This document shows, piece after piece, positions 49,411-62,917 of a stretch of DNA of 64,000 nucleotides. Source of the DNA: Physcomitrium patens (lineage: Eukaryota; Streptophyta; Bryopsida; Funariales; Funariaceae). Position numbers and translations under genes: made by a program. The stretch is from assembly GCF_000002425.4 (NCBI RefSeq), contig NC_037257.1, positions 14,073,232 through 14,137,231 on the forward strand, in the 5' to 3' direction. The notes under the pieces were generated by a model that saw only the letters and a program-made list of their open reading frames with translations, was not told the origin of the DNA and searched no databases. Every line of letters starts with the position of its first letter. Within the stretch, counting starts at the first letter, position 1.

Positions 49411-50133
49411 TGGGAATGTAGGGAGAAAATGTCAAAACATTTAACACAGAGATGTTAAGCAGAAACAAAACCCAAATCAAAGCTAAACCAAAGCCTGGAA
49501 CAAAATTTTCTTCCGAGAGATCTGCCCAAAAAACCCATAATATCGCGAGTCAATTAGGCTCCGCACAACAACAAGCACTTTTCATATTAAAGTTCGATTT
49601 CAGAAGCAAATCAGCAACATTCCTTAGGCAAAGCCAGCACTCTCAGACTTAAGTTAGATTTCAGAAGCAAATCGGCAGGTCCATAAGGGATGTGTTATCT
49701 GAAAGCTGCAGTACTACAGATATCTGCCTTGATTCCAAGTGATATAAGACTTATTTGGTTTTTGCCATTTTCTAAGTTTGACCCCCCTCTTATTATCTTT
49801 TGGACAGATACGCTATGTACAGAAAAGTACGGAGGCAGGTGGGAGTGAGATTTCATTTGTTCACTTTATGATTTTTTTAGATAAATCCACAATCAATGTA
49901 ACAAACGTATTAAAGTATCATATGCTCAAATGTAACAGTCCACAATGGCATTTCACTCTACAGCCATCATTGGTTACGCTCGCAATGCGTACTGCAGAAT
50001 ACATAATATTTCAATAACCTGCTACAAGTTTCAGTCTCCCACGAATCACCGCAAGCCATCAAACAGACTCTCCTGTTTGATTCGCTCACCACTAAAGGAT
50101 AGTGACCTCACACCATAAACCACCTGACTACAT

Positions 50134-51305
50134 CTACGCCTCCTCCAAATCGTCCTCATACTCACCCTCCTCCTCGGCGCTCGCATCCTGGTACTGCTGG
50201 TACTCCGAAACCAAATCGTTCATGTTACTCTCTGCTTCAGTGAACTCCATCTCGTCCATGCCCTCGCCTGTGTACCAATGCAAGAAAGCCTTCCTCCTAA
50301 ACATGGCAGTGAATTGTTCGCTCACTCGCCTGAACATCTCCTGGATGGACGTTGAGTTACCAATGAAGGTCGAAGACATCTTCAACCCGGTCGGAGGAAT
50401 GTCACACACACTCGACTTCACGTTGTTCGGAATCCATTCAACGAAGTATGACGAGTTCTTGTTCTGCACATTGATCATCTGCTCATCAACTTCCTTGGTT
50501 GACATCTTCCCTCGGAACATCGCAGAGGCCGTCAAATACCTTCCGTGCCGGGGATCGGCCGCGCACATCATGTTCTTCGCGTCCCACATTTGCTGCGTCA
50601 GCTCCGGAACAGTGAGCGACCTGTACTGCTGCGATCCCCTCGAAGTCAGGGGAGCAAAACCAACCATGAAAAAGTGCAGACGCGGGAACGGGATCAAGTT
50701 CACCGCCAACTTGCGCAGATCGGAGTTCAGCTGTCCCGGGAAACGCAAGCAGCAAGTAATACCACTCATTGTCGCAGAAATCAAATGGTTTAAGTCTCCG
50801 ACTGCATCACAAATCAACCACGTTACAGTTACCTGTCAGTTCCTTTCATAACGTCTCCCTAAAAGGAATCTCCCAACCCCGACCATAACTCAAACCCATC
50901 CTCCTAATCAAACATCTATCCCGTTCGTGCTACTAGCATGCAGCCCCTCCTTCAATACACAAACGGAACATCCACCAACCCCATGGACACTTACACGACG
51001 GAGTAATGAGCTTCAACGTCCTAAAGCAGATATCGTATAGAGCCTCGTTATCCAACACCATACACTCGTCTGCATTCTCCACCAACTGATGCACTGATAG
51101 AGTCGCGTTGTACGGCTCCACCACGGTGTCTGACACCTTCGGCGACGGGAACACTGAAAAGGTGAGCATCATCCTATCGGGATACTCCTCACGGATCTTC
51201 GAAATCAGCAATGTTCCCATCCCCGATCCGGTTCCTCCTCCCAAAGAGTGACATACTTGAAAACCTGCCAAATAACACACCCACAACCTCAGCTCATGTA
51301 AACCT

Positions 51306-51342
<37 letters not shown>

Positions 51343-51838
51343 TCCCCTATCACGATCCACGTCGCAACGGCCATAGAAACAAGTAATACAACAACCCGCA
51401 CCCCCGTATCTTCAAACTTAACCAGTTCCCCAATCCAGCCATACCTTGCAAGCAGTCGCAGCTCTCAGCCTCCTTTCGCACCACATCCAACACGGAATCA
51501 ATCAGCTCAGCTCCCTCCGTGTAATGCCCCTTGGCCCAGTTGTTTCCCGCACCCGTCTGTCCAAACACAAAGTTATCAGGCCGGAAGATCTGTCCGTAAG
51601 GACCGGACCGCACGCTGTCCATGGTTCCAGGCTCCAGATCCATCAAAACCGCGCGGGGCACGTATCGGCCACCGCTGGCCTCGTTGTAGTACACATTGAT
51701 GCGCTCGAGCTGCAAATCCGAGAGGCCCTTGTAGGTACCGGTGGGGTCGATGCCGTGCTCCTCGCACACCACCTCCCAGAACTTGGCTCCGATCTGGTTT
51801 CCGCACTGCCCGCCTTGAATGTGCAGGATCTCTCTCAT
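50134..51838 (-). CDS. TUB: Beta-tubulin, 3 exons
   Basis: Beta subunit of the alpha/beta-tubulin dimer of microtubules; binds exchangeable GTP. Exons on the minus strand are 51838-51445, 51264-50995 and 50801-50134, giving 443 residues (family 445-450). The N-terminus [17 protein letters not shown] includes the MREI autoregulation tag. The GTP-binding tubulin signature GGGTGSG follows the first intron. The C-terminus is the usual acidic tail ([13 protein letters not shown]). The two introns (180 and 193 bp) fall after codon 131 and near codon 221, the positions conserved in plant beta-tubulins. Intron 1 contains an (AT)n tract at about 51309-51339. The frame stays open upstream to ATGs at 52096 and 52066, but the conserved start at 51838 is chosen because the extra 86 codons match no tubulin. 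No damage is seen. Confidence 0.97.
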
Positions 51839-52290
51839 CTTGTCCGACTGCCGCGACCGAACACTGACTGACTCACTACCCTCGCCCCTCCTACGCAACT
51901 CGGCAATCGACCGTGGAAAAACACACGCACACGGAGAGCACCAAGGAAGAGCCACAAAACACACATAAAGACAGAGGCAGAGATAAAGCGGGAGATAGAC
52001 AGGGCCGATGTTGAAGTCTGGCCCCTGTGGCTTGGGCACGGGCGATGCGCAATGTGGCGAACTCATCGCACTTGCGTTCCCATTCGTTGCGAGCATAGCC
52101 CGGTTCCATGTGAGCGCCGTCAGATGGAAGTAAGATCTGACGGCGTCCTACGATGCTGGGCTGTCACGGGCAGTGTCGAAGTTTTTGGTAGGGGCAGAGC
52201 TTGGCGGGTTTCTATTGGGCGGAAGAGTCAGGGCCTCTGCGCTGGCACCATGCGGATGAATAAAAGGCTCGAGGGTGCGTTTTACTCATT
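51839..52290 (-). promoter_or_regulatory. Beta-tubulin promoter and leader
   Basis: The GC-richer stretch upstream of the tubulin start has CT/GT-rich leader sequence on the coding strand. The sequence becomes AT-rich again beyond about 52300. No clear TATA box is seen on the minus strand near the likely start. Upstream in-frame ATGs at 52096 and 52066 lie here, so transcription probably starts downstream of them. Confidence 0.4.
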
Positions 52291-52429
52291 CCAACTTTCA
52301 TCCCCTAGGTTCGTTGATTTGTTCAAAATAGCCATTAGTTATTTTGACATGTTGGGTTGTACTTTTCTCCGAATTTGGATGTTTAGAAGAACTTTTCTAA
52401 GTGAATTATATTTTTGTCTCTAGCATGAC

Positions 52430-54375
52430 ATGTGGTCGTCCTTTCGAAACCTGGAGAAAGTTATGTGGAAAGCAAGATTGTCTTTTGGTTGTGATGATCT
52501 TGACAAGTGTTAGTTCTGCTTTTTCAGTCTTTATTTTATTATTTTTTTCATTTTTTAAATAATTCTTGGTTATCTAAACAATGATGATAGTCCATTGTAG
52601 AATTTTATGTGAATTTTATGTATGATCTAGTTTATAATAATAATAAAAAATTGAATGTTGATTTTTGATTTTTGATTTTTTTTTCAAGTCCTTATGAAAT
52701 AATTCAAATTGATAGAATATATTTTTTACTCTATTTTTTACTTTATTTAAAATTTTTAAAAATATCTAAAACACGAATGAGACTTATATATTTAAAAATC
52801 TATTAAAACTTATTAGTTAATGAAGCATTTGTTTCAGATTTAAATACATTTGCATATGATTAAATGTCATGTATTATTCTTAGAATATTTAATTAAATCT
52901 CAAAAGGTCATGTTCTTGACCTACTACAAGTAGCTCAATTTCTTTGTCTTATTTCCTTACACTTGTTGTATTGGTATGTTTTATAAATTATAATTATTCA
53001 TTCTATAGAATGATAAGATTGTCCCAAAAAAGAAACAATTTTTATATTATTAGGTGGAATTGAATAGAAGATATTTGAGTTAGATTTTTTTTTTTTTTTT
53101 AATTTTTTATCAACAAACTATTTGGCTTGACATGTGTAGTTTACTTAGTAAATACTCTAAGTCCATGTGCTTGACATAATAAACAAACTACTTTTCTAAA
53201 AAGTAATAACAAAAAATTTCAACAACATACATTATGACAAGTGTCTTATATTTTGTTGTAACATGGTTATGTTATATGTTAGAATAAAATTTGATTCCAT
53301 ATAGAATTGGTCAATATATACTTTTTGTATGGAAATCTAGTATAGTTCTAATTTACTAGTGTTAAAATTTGTACATTTAAAGAACATTTCTTAATATATT
53401 GAGATGTTTATTCAAATCGTTATGTCCATACAAAGTAACTTTTACATGTAAGTATGGTAATTAGAACTATACTAGGTGTATATATTCGATGCATAGTTCT
53501 TAAAATTTGAATGTTTATAGTATTTTTTTATGGTAACATTATAAAAAGTGATTGTATTTTCTTGAAGTCTCAAAATATGTCTATTTAAAAACTATATATC
53601 TAAAACCAAAGTTAAAACATATTAGAGATATATATATTTTTAAAACTATGGTTCTAATTTAAATAAAATAAAATGTATATATATAAAATATTTGATATAT
53701 TATAAAGATAAATAATTTTAATTTTATGTAATATTAAATAAATTATACTAGTACATAAAAGAATTTGGAATAAGACGATACAAAGATGTCACATAGTTTT
53801 ATTATAAGCAAGATATATATTTTAGAAGTGTAAACAAATCAATGCCTATTTTTTTAATTTTATGTTGCATTACCCAAGATCAACATTTGAATATTAAAGA
53901 TATAACCAAGAGAAAATTATTCATTACAAGAATCATGACAATGCTTGAATATTTGGTTTATTTAAAAGAACTTACTTGTAATTAATCATTTTTTACTATT
54001 ATAAAATTCTATCTCAAGTATTATAGAATTTCAATTGAATATAATACTTTTTGATTTTTTTATAATTCAAATATTCTTTTGATGACAAAAAATCAATTTT
54101 TTACTTTGTATTCTATAAACATGTAAGTATAGAGATTTTAATAAACCTCAACAATTTAGTATGATTATCAAATTAAACTTAAATACATCTTTATTAATTT
54201 ATTTAAAATTTAAAATTAGATTAATTCCCTCTACTTGATTAATTAAAAAAATTAATTTAAATTAATATAAAAAATATTTCTTCTATCTTTTAGATTTATC
54301 ATTAAAAAATAACAATGTAAATTTAAATATGTCTTTATAGATTTTATGCATATATTGTATGAAACACCAAACATG

Positions 54376-54423
<48 letters not shown>

Positions 54424-55120
54424 TTATATTTTCTAATTAGCTTGCAATTATAATTTTATTTTAAAGTATTAATTTTTTAAAAAATAAATCATATATGAAT
54501 GGTAAAAATATTAAAAATATTGATATAGTAAAATAATCAATTTTAAAAGCAATAGTATTTTTTCCTATTAATTAATATTATTTTTTGCAACAAAGGTATT
54601 AATTATCAAAGGATATTAATCATTAGAAGTGGCACATTGAAGACAAGATAGAAATCATCTTTGCTAGGACTCTACAATTTAAGATAGTTGCCTTTGACAT
54701 GGCAAGCAAGAGATCTTGCCTCATCTAATTATGTAGCCCTACCAACTACATGACCTTGCTCTACACATTTATATATAAGGCCTCTATTAAATACCTTTAT
54801 TAATTCATAAAATTGAGTAAAAAACAATTAAATAGTAGAAATCAAAAGTTATTAATTATGCACCATAAACCAAAGTTGGTTTCCAAAATCATGATTGATT
54901 GTTGGAGGTTATTAGTTTATGGAGGATTAATTAACAAGAACATTATATTTTCACATTTGCAAGTATAAATAGATACATATTTGTAGATTTTTTTTTTCAA
55001 CACAAACATTGTACAATCAAAAGAATTTATAAATTTTTATATAAAATTATGAAAATAAATTCAATGATCTACACCAATTGTTAACACATTTAGACTTTTA
55101 AAGCCCAAGCAACCAGAATT
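52430..55120. other. AT-rich intergenic DNA
   Basis: I see no gene on either strand. It contains a T-run near 53083-53100, an (AT)n tract at about 54379-54421 and long A/T-rich unique sequence. Around 54620-54800 there is a less AT-rich patch of unknown nature, with a TATATAA word. The open frame at 55128-55430 (minus) just beyond it is not supported as a gene. Confidence 0.55.
54379..54421. repeat. (AT)n microsatellite
   Basis: A long uninterrupted AT dinucleotide run, read directly. Confidence 0.9.
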
Positions 55121-55576
55121 TAGGTATTTAGAAATTGGTGTGGGTTAATGCAAATGATAACAAACTTACTCTTTTAAGGTTCAAACAACTAATGTACAGG
55201 TGCTTTAAAATCTTTATACGGTAATACAACACAGAAATTTCCTTAAAGATGCCATCACGTTCCAGAGCAGTAGGCAGCAACCTTGAGAGGCAAAAGGAGC
55301 AGAAGAGACTTTGAGAGTTAAACTTAAAAGCTAGAGAATGGCAGAAATGAGAGGAGGTATGAAATAGGAAGAATGGGGAAAAAAGAAACACATGTAAGTT
55401 AGAGAGAAGGATAGCCAACCTCAGCAACAATTATCTTTTCAGAAGAAGTCCAAATCTACTCAGGGGGAGTAGGGATGCTAACTCACCCGCACGCTTCCAA
55501 AGTCACTTATACCAGAAACTTTTCAACAAATATGTTCACTCACATTTGCAGGTCCATAGATGTAGTTTTAATACCA

Positions 55577-58500
55577 CTAATTCACAACTTCAATCCCAGT
55601 CGTGGGCATTCCAACAGAAAGCTGATGTGCAGTCTCCGCGATAATCTGTAAGACAAGCACCAAGCAGTGTTATTTCCATATATATATATATATATATATC
55701 TTACGGATCCACATAGCCCAGCTTCGTTGTTACCCCAAGTATCTGTCAAACATAGAGGTACAAACCTGATGCGAAGCAAATGATATGGTCCATAGATGTT
55801 ATCATTACAATAGATGACTAACTTTGAAACCAAATTTTCCTCCGAACTGTAGTTCTTTTGTGCATCAAACTTCGAACGACTGAGCACTACCATGTATATC
55901 AGAACTTTTGCTTCAATGCTACAAGTCAACAGCGTGACTATTTCAATGCAAAACTGTCAAACGCTAACTTGGTTTTGTAACTCACTACATGTGATGAAGA
56001 CAGGACCAATAGTGAACTTAAAAAAAAGTTATGCATTGCGCGAGATTAGCCAGCGTAAGTCTTAGAACTTGGTCGCCAGATTCTATCCTAAACTTGACAT
56101 ATGATTACAGAACCAAACAGGAGGAAAAATAACATCTCTACAGAAACCTCGAGGGTTATAGTACGATCTATTCTGCTGAACACTTCTTATTTACGCTACT
56201 AGGTGCGAAAAACGATTGAAAAAATGAAATAAAAACATTATAAGAGAATCAAAGAATGGTTAGAATGCGTACCTTTCCCATGGCCTGATAAGACAAATCA
56301 GTAACGCCACCCACATGAGGGGTGATCAAAACATTAGGATGTTGTAAGATTGGATCAGTGGGATCAAAAGGTTCTGTCCACGCAACATCAATGGCTAGTC
56401 CACCCAGATGCCCGGATTCGATACCAGCCAAGACAGCATCGTAATCAAGCAAGCCTCCTCGTGCGATGTTTACTACGTAAGCTCCCTGCAATGCCAATTT
56501 TGTCACATGTGATGGTGTTAGCCTCTAAAGAAAAAGACCTTGACACCAAACAACGCATGGATCTCAACAGCAAGATCACACAACAAATAGTTTAAACAAA
56601 ACCGTTTGCAACCAAGTTTTAAAAACAACAAATCCATAAAAATGCTAGCAGTTATGCCTCATAAAAATCGCTGTAGTTAACGTAGACCTTGTGTTTTGCT
56701 ATGCATGCCTGAACAATACTGCTTTCATTTGATAACCGAAGGTATCGTTTATGGGAACACACCAATCAAAAAAAGAGTAATACGTACCTTCTTCATCGCT
56801 GAAAGAAACGTTGCATCAATTATCCCTTTCTGCAAATTGTAGCATGATGGAGTCATAAAATGGGTTCTAAACTTCATAGAGAATTATTTTTCGGTACACA
56901 TGCCTATACATCAAGACTGCGCTCGAACCTGGTATGCCGATATGAAACACCAATATCGAACCAGTCTTCATATCCATCGGATACATCCATATTATAGTTT
57001 CACAACCAAGAAAACTGTGTGCGGATAATGAGACATGATTATGAACTCACAGTTGAAGGGTTAAGTGTACAACACGTAACAACAATGTCAGCACGGCTGG
57101 CAAATTCGAGAATGCGCTCTGAACCACCTTTTTCATTTACGAAATCCTCATCGTCAGATGTATTGGGAAGAGCTCCATTCTGCGAACCTACAATGTACAG
57201 CACAATGAGTTAGTTTGTTATCAGACGAAGCACATCAGAGCAAGAAAGTTCTTTGAAAGAATCAGAAATCGCACCTTAATAATTGGCGTCGTCAAAATTA
57301 ACAGCACAGAGCGCAGTTCTAAAACAAGTTCATCCCCAAATAAAAAATACCTCTTAAACTAGTCCAAGATCGTCGGACAGCAAGTAAATGTACACCAAAA
57401 TATCTCAAGCGTAGTGCCAACTCTTTTCCAATATGACCGTATCCGAGTATAAATATCTAGAAAAGAGAACCCAACAGCGTTAAAATTTCAATTAAAATAA
57501 AAAATGAAATCTCAAGTCAATTTAAAAACATAAAACCACACACAAGAAGTTGCCTTAACATACGAAACTCCCACAATTCGAACACAGTGCCAACACTAAG
57601 ATCTACTACCACCCAGAATAGAAAACGAAGAGCACTATTAACAACGCTCAAAAAGCCTTAAAAACACATGGCTAGTTGGGTCATATTCTGCCAAGGCTAG
57701 TAAATTCGACCCATCTGATCGCTTCACTGAGCTTGGCAGGCTGAAACTCGAAAAGAAAAACTTTCAGCAGCACCTTAGGAAAGTGGTGATTCCAAGAGGA
57801 TGCAATTAGATGATATACTAATATTGCCATTGTTGAGAGAAAATCTGCATACTGCAGGCTAAAACGAAGAGTCACATTATCAGCCACTAAGCAACTAGAA
57901 CAAATGAAGGACCTTACGTACAGTTTTTCCGTACAAGGTGCTGCCGGCAGGTTCGCCTAACCGTTTTGCAGCAATAGAGGACGCCATGACTCTCTGCCAC
58001 AATTCCCGGGTCAATTTCATGAAATTATACGTATACACATACACAAGCAAAGGCTCCGCTCTGTGTACCATGTCTGTCCATAAGCTGAATTTTAAACGTT
58101 AAATGTTTGTGAAGGCAAGGACGCTGAATATGTAGTTAGCTACTGTATCGTCTCAACGGCTAAGAGGACTCAAAAGACAAAGCCCAGATCAGCCAGTGCG
58201 ACATAAATGATGATAGAGAATAATCCTCAATTGCAGTCACTGAAACATGCTTATACCTGGTGCCGCAAGAGGCCTAGCATCATGTAAATACAATGTTCGG
58301 CGCAAGCTAATGCATTTCCAGTATTCACACTTGGAATTCTAGCCACCTTAATACCCGCTCTTGTCGCAGCTTCGATATCCACCCCTGTAGAAAGAATTAG
58401 AAAAAAAAAATTAGGAAGTGCCATAGTCGTAACATTTCCATGTCTCCCAAAACCCTCCTCATACCGTTTACTACAGCTAAACTTGCACCACATCCGCACG

Positions 58501-59293
58501 TCATCAAAAAAACATACAAATTGAAAGTAAAGCTTGTATGAGCGCATTAGGTCGCCTACCTTCGAGCCCAACACCAAACTGCACAATGAGTTGCAACTGC
58601 TTGGCGCGGGCAATCACTTCGGCATCCAGACGCATCATTCGAGGTACGCAGATGTCATAATCTCCTATCCGATCAGCCACTAACGTCCTGGGACAAGAAT
58701 CCAACTGCCGTGCACACACATCTCATCCCAGGGCACTTCACATTGAACTCTCCCCAACTTCAAGTTCAACACAAAGTACTAAAAAACTTACTTGTCTCGA
58801 ACCCGTTCAATCTCTCGACCCATCTTGCAGCATACAATCAGTCATCAAAGACACAAAAAAACTTGATCCAACCATTTCCCAAACGGGAGAAAACGCAGAG
58901 CACTGTCGAAAGCCTCGTTCGCATTGGCATCCTTACTGCGAGGGACTCAAGCAAGGAAATGCATAGAAATTCAGCGAAACGACAAGACTAACGTACATGA
59001 AGATGTGGGTATTGTTGCAAATTCTTCCGAGTGTAAAACTCCGCAGCAGGGAATTCATCCCCGCAGAAGAGAATACGCAAAGGCTTGAGCTGGTTGTGGG
59101 CCACCGCTTCCCCCATCGCCCTCTTAGCTTGTGTCAAAGCCAAAGTCCCGCGAAACAGAGCCAAATCGCACGTCGAGCGAGTGCCCGAGAAGGTCTGCGA
59201 CGCAAGTGCAGCGGAGTCGAAGCAGAAGCGATGACGATTGGGACCCAACGCGGCGAATCCCCCTCGCAGCAAGCTCAGGCCTCTCCTCGCCAT
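55577..59293 (-). CDS. D-isomer-specific 2-hydroxyacid dehydrogenase, 9 exons
   Basis: NAD(P)-dependent 2-hydroxyacid dehydrogenase of the phosphoglycerate/formate dehydrogenase superfamily, close in layout to Arabidopsis At1g72190. Substrate unknown. Minus-strand exons: 59293-58997, 58704-58560, 58384-58257, 57993-57922, 57456-57351, 57187-57051, 56829-56788, 56485-56273, 55645-55577; all phases agree, giving 402 residues. Residues 1-70 are Arg/Ser/Ala-rich, which suggests an organelle leader. The substrate domain contains DYDICVPRMMRLDAEVI and LIVQFGVGLEG. The Rossmann motif is GYGHIG at 219-224. The likely catalytic Arg318 (NIARGG), Glu347 (AWTEPF) and His366 (TPHVGG) are all present, so the enzyme should be active. 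The C-terminus GMPTTGIEVVN is typical. An in-frame ATG at 59359 would add 22 residues; 59293 is preferred because leader-like sequence starts there, but this is uncertain. The residues diagnostic of serine-pathway PGDH (ACT/regulatory domain) are absent. Confidence 0.93.
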
Positions 59294-60004
59294 AGCCTGC
59301 TCCCTCTGCAATCGCTGTAACAGCGTGACATAACAAAAGTCGACTTGGAGCTTTTTCACCCTTCAAGCTTTTACTTTTATTATTTCTGGAACTTTAGTAG
59401 AAAATTGGTGAGTTGGGTTCTAAGACCAAATGCGATGTTGTTCTGTAAAATTTGAGTGAGCAATAATTATATTATATTATGTTATATGAGAATTAAATTA
59501 TATTAAATGAGAATTTGAGTAAGAAATAATATATATTAACATGGATTCTTATTTTTTTATTTTTTTATTTTTTGGTGAAAATGTGTTTAATCTTCTTTGC
59601 TAGATATTACTCTGACAATTTCTTGTGTGTCTGTGAAAAAGCCATGACTTTTGGAGAAAATAAACACAGTAAAATTGATGAATATTACTTGAAGATTATT
59701 AATGTATAAAAAAATATAATTTAACTTTCAACGTTTTCCTATCTAAAAAAATGTACCGGAGTCATTTTCATGTCTATCAAACTACTTTGTGAAATATTTT
59801 TGGAGCTTCCATAAAAAAAAAACGATCCAATCTTGGATTTATTGAAAAAGACGGATAATTGAAATTGGGGTGTGAAAAGATTCCAACCCATTGGAAAATA
59901 CAACAAACAAGTGGGTGATGACTACCAATGTTAAAGTTTAAAATGTACATGAGTGAAGGTGTTGTGTTTAAGTATCTTTAAATGTACTTAAAACATTTAA
60001 TTTA

Positions 60005-60036
<32 letters not shown>

Positions 60037-60038
60037 TA

Positions 60039-60132
60039 TTGAATAAAAAAATAATAAAAAAATAATAATAATAAGTTAATATATATATATATATTGAATA
60101 AAAAAATAATAAAAAAATAATAATAATAAGTT

Positions 60133-60148
<16 letters not shown>
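60039..60148. repeat. Tandem duplication, unit 55 bp, two copies
   Basis: The unit starts TTGAATAAAAAAATAATAAA and ends in an AT run. Copies begin at 60039 and 60094 and match base for base by eye apart from AT-run length. The low complexity suggests replication slippage. Confidence 0.85.
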
Positions 60149-60166
<18 letters not shown>

Positions 60167-60580
60167 ACAGTTGCGACTTTTAGAATTGCTTAAAGACCGA
60201 TCAAATTTATTTGGACAAACGTAAAAGAAATGCTCATATTAACAGCAAAACTTCTGAGTACATTGAGTCTCAACCAAGAATAGTAGCAAGTAATAAAAGT
60301 GGCATAATAGTGTGGTATTTGTAAATGTATGTCTACTCCATAAAATAAAAAAATAAAAATTGAAATAGCAATCTTTTTGATACTCAACGTCAGCAAGAAA
60401 AATATAAATCATGGAATAGGTTGCTTGCATTTCAATTGGCATTTGGAAATGAAAGTGAACTTAAAGAAACTTAAGATATGAAGATATACAAACACTAGAA
60501 AATAAAAAAGATTTTAATTTTGGTATTATTTACTGTAAGGGTAAAACTAACAAATGTTATTTATCACTCTAATTTATTTT

Positions 60581-60628
<48 letters not shown>

Positions 60629-61549
60629 AATATAAAGTTTTTAGAAAAGTAGTGATGTATTAAACTTCAAATTTTAATTTAATTTTAAAAATGAGAAGAA
60701 GGATAAATTAAATTTTTATTTACAACTAATACATAATTCTAAACTTATCTTATTTTTTAAAAAAAATTATACAGTGTCATAATATGAATATGAAAACTTC
60801 TATTTTTTATAATTACAAATTCTTTTCAAATTAATTTTAAACTATACATCAATTACTTTAGTTTGTAATTTATCTTAAAACCTAAAGTATATATGTATGT
60901 GAGTGCATATATGCAATTTAATTATAATTAATTACAATTTTATTTAAGTATAGAATATATCTTGCATAATCTTTAATGGTAAATTTTATTACTAATCTTT
61001 ATCAAATAAATTGGATAGCATGTTTTTTCACATATTTTTTTATTGTTTATGACAATAGGTCAAACTTACAATTTTTAAGAGGTCTTTGTACTTAGGTGGT
61101 AAAAGAAAAAAGCTTTAAACTAGAAAGCTTACAACTGATTAAAATTTAAAAGTCTTTCTTAGTTGGTTTCATACTTTAGAAAAATCGACTTAAATATCTT
61201 AAGATGAGGTGGAATGTATTTTTTTTTTTTTCCTACATGACATAAATAATGTTGTATTAAGTAAAAAAATGCCAAAAATATTTATTACAATTATAAAAAA
61301 AACATCTATGCTATATTTATATGGTTTTAATTATCAAGGTATAAATTTCCATACTTGGAATCACAATAAAAGAATTATTTTGTCCATGCAATAGTCTCTT
61401 CTCACTTGATATTATTTCCAAAAAGCAAAGCTTTTGAAAAAAGACTTTTGCCTTCACCAAATGGAGGATTATTATAAGAGTTTTTAACCATAGCCTGTCA
61501 AAGTGAAGCAATAAAGCATTAAAAAAATGAAGAAATTAAACATATAAAA

Positions 61550-61580
<31 letters not shown>

Positions 61581-62862
61581 AAGTGAGTTTATTGTCTTGA
61601 AGGTTGCATGTTGCAAGAACCCATTTGTGAGTTTCACTAGAATGTGGAGCCTGCAATGGAGTTCATGGTCTTGCTTACGCCCCAGGATTAGTCTTCTTAA
61701 GAGCTATACAAAGACACAACTACGGAGAAAGAATTAGCCCTAATCCAAAATTAATTTGCTTTTAAAAAAAACTTCTTCTTCTAATTCATCTGCTTCCAAG
61801 GTTCAGTTTATGTCTACTTGAACTCAACATTAATTGTCAGTGTTTCTGACTTGCAATATTGCACTGCACAAAAGATGATTTGGGCACTGAAAGCTCATGA
61901 AACTTGAGGTCCCCACCAAGTGAAAAGAAACAAATGAGTGAGTTGTGGGTTCAAAGACCAATCTGATGTTTGACTGCAAAGTATGCAATTGCAATGAAAA
62001 CTGTGTAGAGTCTCCACCATGTGGAGCATTCAAGCCAAGTGTTGAACTTGTTAACTAACTAAGTATTGTCAATTGAATTCCAAACTAATTTTTATTTTCT
62101 TAATCATGTTTGGTTTTGTTTGTATATTTATCATACATTTTGTTAACCTGCTTTGATACAATAATGTGACTTGAAGTGTTTTAGTCATGACATTATTAAA
62201 TTGGATTTTATTTATTTATTTATTTATTTCATTTGTTACTATATTGATTTTATTTTATTTTATTTTTTGGTGTTTCTTGTAAATTTTTGAGATTTTTGCA
62301 CCCATAACTATGCTCTATGAAAGTTATGTAGTAGTCAAAAATTGAATTTGTATGGTTCTTTGTGTGTTGTTGCTTGTTTTACATTTGATTGTGTTGACAA
62401 CTGCTTATTTTTCTTTGGGCATCCATGTAAACCCATTATAGAAATCTTTTTGAATACAATACATCATTTTTTGTTGTTGTGCAATTTAAACTATAAAAGT
62501 ATATGACCAAATAAATAAATGTTTACAATAAAAGCAAACAGTTAAATTTATTGTAAAATTTTGGCTCAATATTTTTATTAGCCATTGTATAAAAATTATT
62601 TATTAATTTATTATAGAAATTCTTTAAAGCACATGACACATTGTAAATTTTAAAATTAATTTTGCAATTAATTTTTAAATAAACATTGTAGCAAACAAGT
62701 CATTTCATAACTTCATTGATGTTATAGATATTAATATCAATAAAACCTGTTGTTTCTAACTTGTTTATGTAGATTAGATTTTTTCTATTCTTTTTAATTT
62801 TCTTAAATTTAAATTTTTAATTTTACTTAGACCTTAGATTTTTATGTACAAGAATTAAAAAA

Positions 62863-62917
62863 ATAAAAGTATGTATATATACTTATTTATATAAAAGTAT
62901 GTATATATACTTATTTA
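62863..62917. repeat. Tandem duplication, unit 28 bp, two copies
   Basis: The word AAAAGTATGTATATATACTT followed by ATTTA occurs twice in a row, starting at 62865 and 62893. Confidence 0.85.

Larger units (their letters stand above)
35658..49797. mobile_element. Decayed PIF/Harbinger DNA transposon split by nested gypsy fossils
   Basis: Two Harbinger-type coding remnants lie at opposite ends, pointing towards each other: a nuclease (+, about 36500-36993) and a Myb/SANT-like protein (-, about 48440-49410). Candidate terminal inverted repeats are GATAATAAGGGGTAAAACTT at 35658 and the complement of TAAGTTTGACCCCCC followed by TCTTATTATC at 49773-49797. Subtracting the nested retroelement (37177-48319) and one 5 bp target copy leaves about 3.0 kb, the usual size of this superfamily. 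The terminal repeats are imperfect, so the edges are tentative; the two coding remnants are better supported. Confidence 0.55.

Noticed and set aside
51446-51871. 141-codon plus-strand frame over beta-tubulin exon 1
   Set aside because: Shadow of the highly biased tubulin coding sequence on the other strand.
55128-55430. 100-codon minus-strand open frame
   Set aside because: It is rich in Leu/Phe/Ser with no motif. It lies downstream of the dehydrogenase gene in ordinary intergenic sequence, with no supporting splice or composition signal.
61590-62040. Less AT-rich patch that might be an RNA gene
   Set aside because: I found only a very short hairpin (CTCCAC/GTGGAG) and no precursor-length fold or conserved frame.
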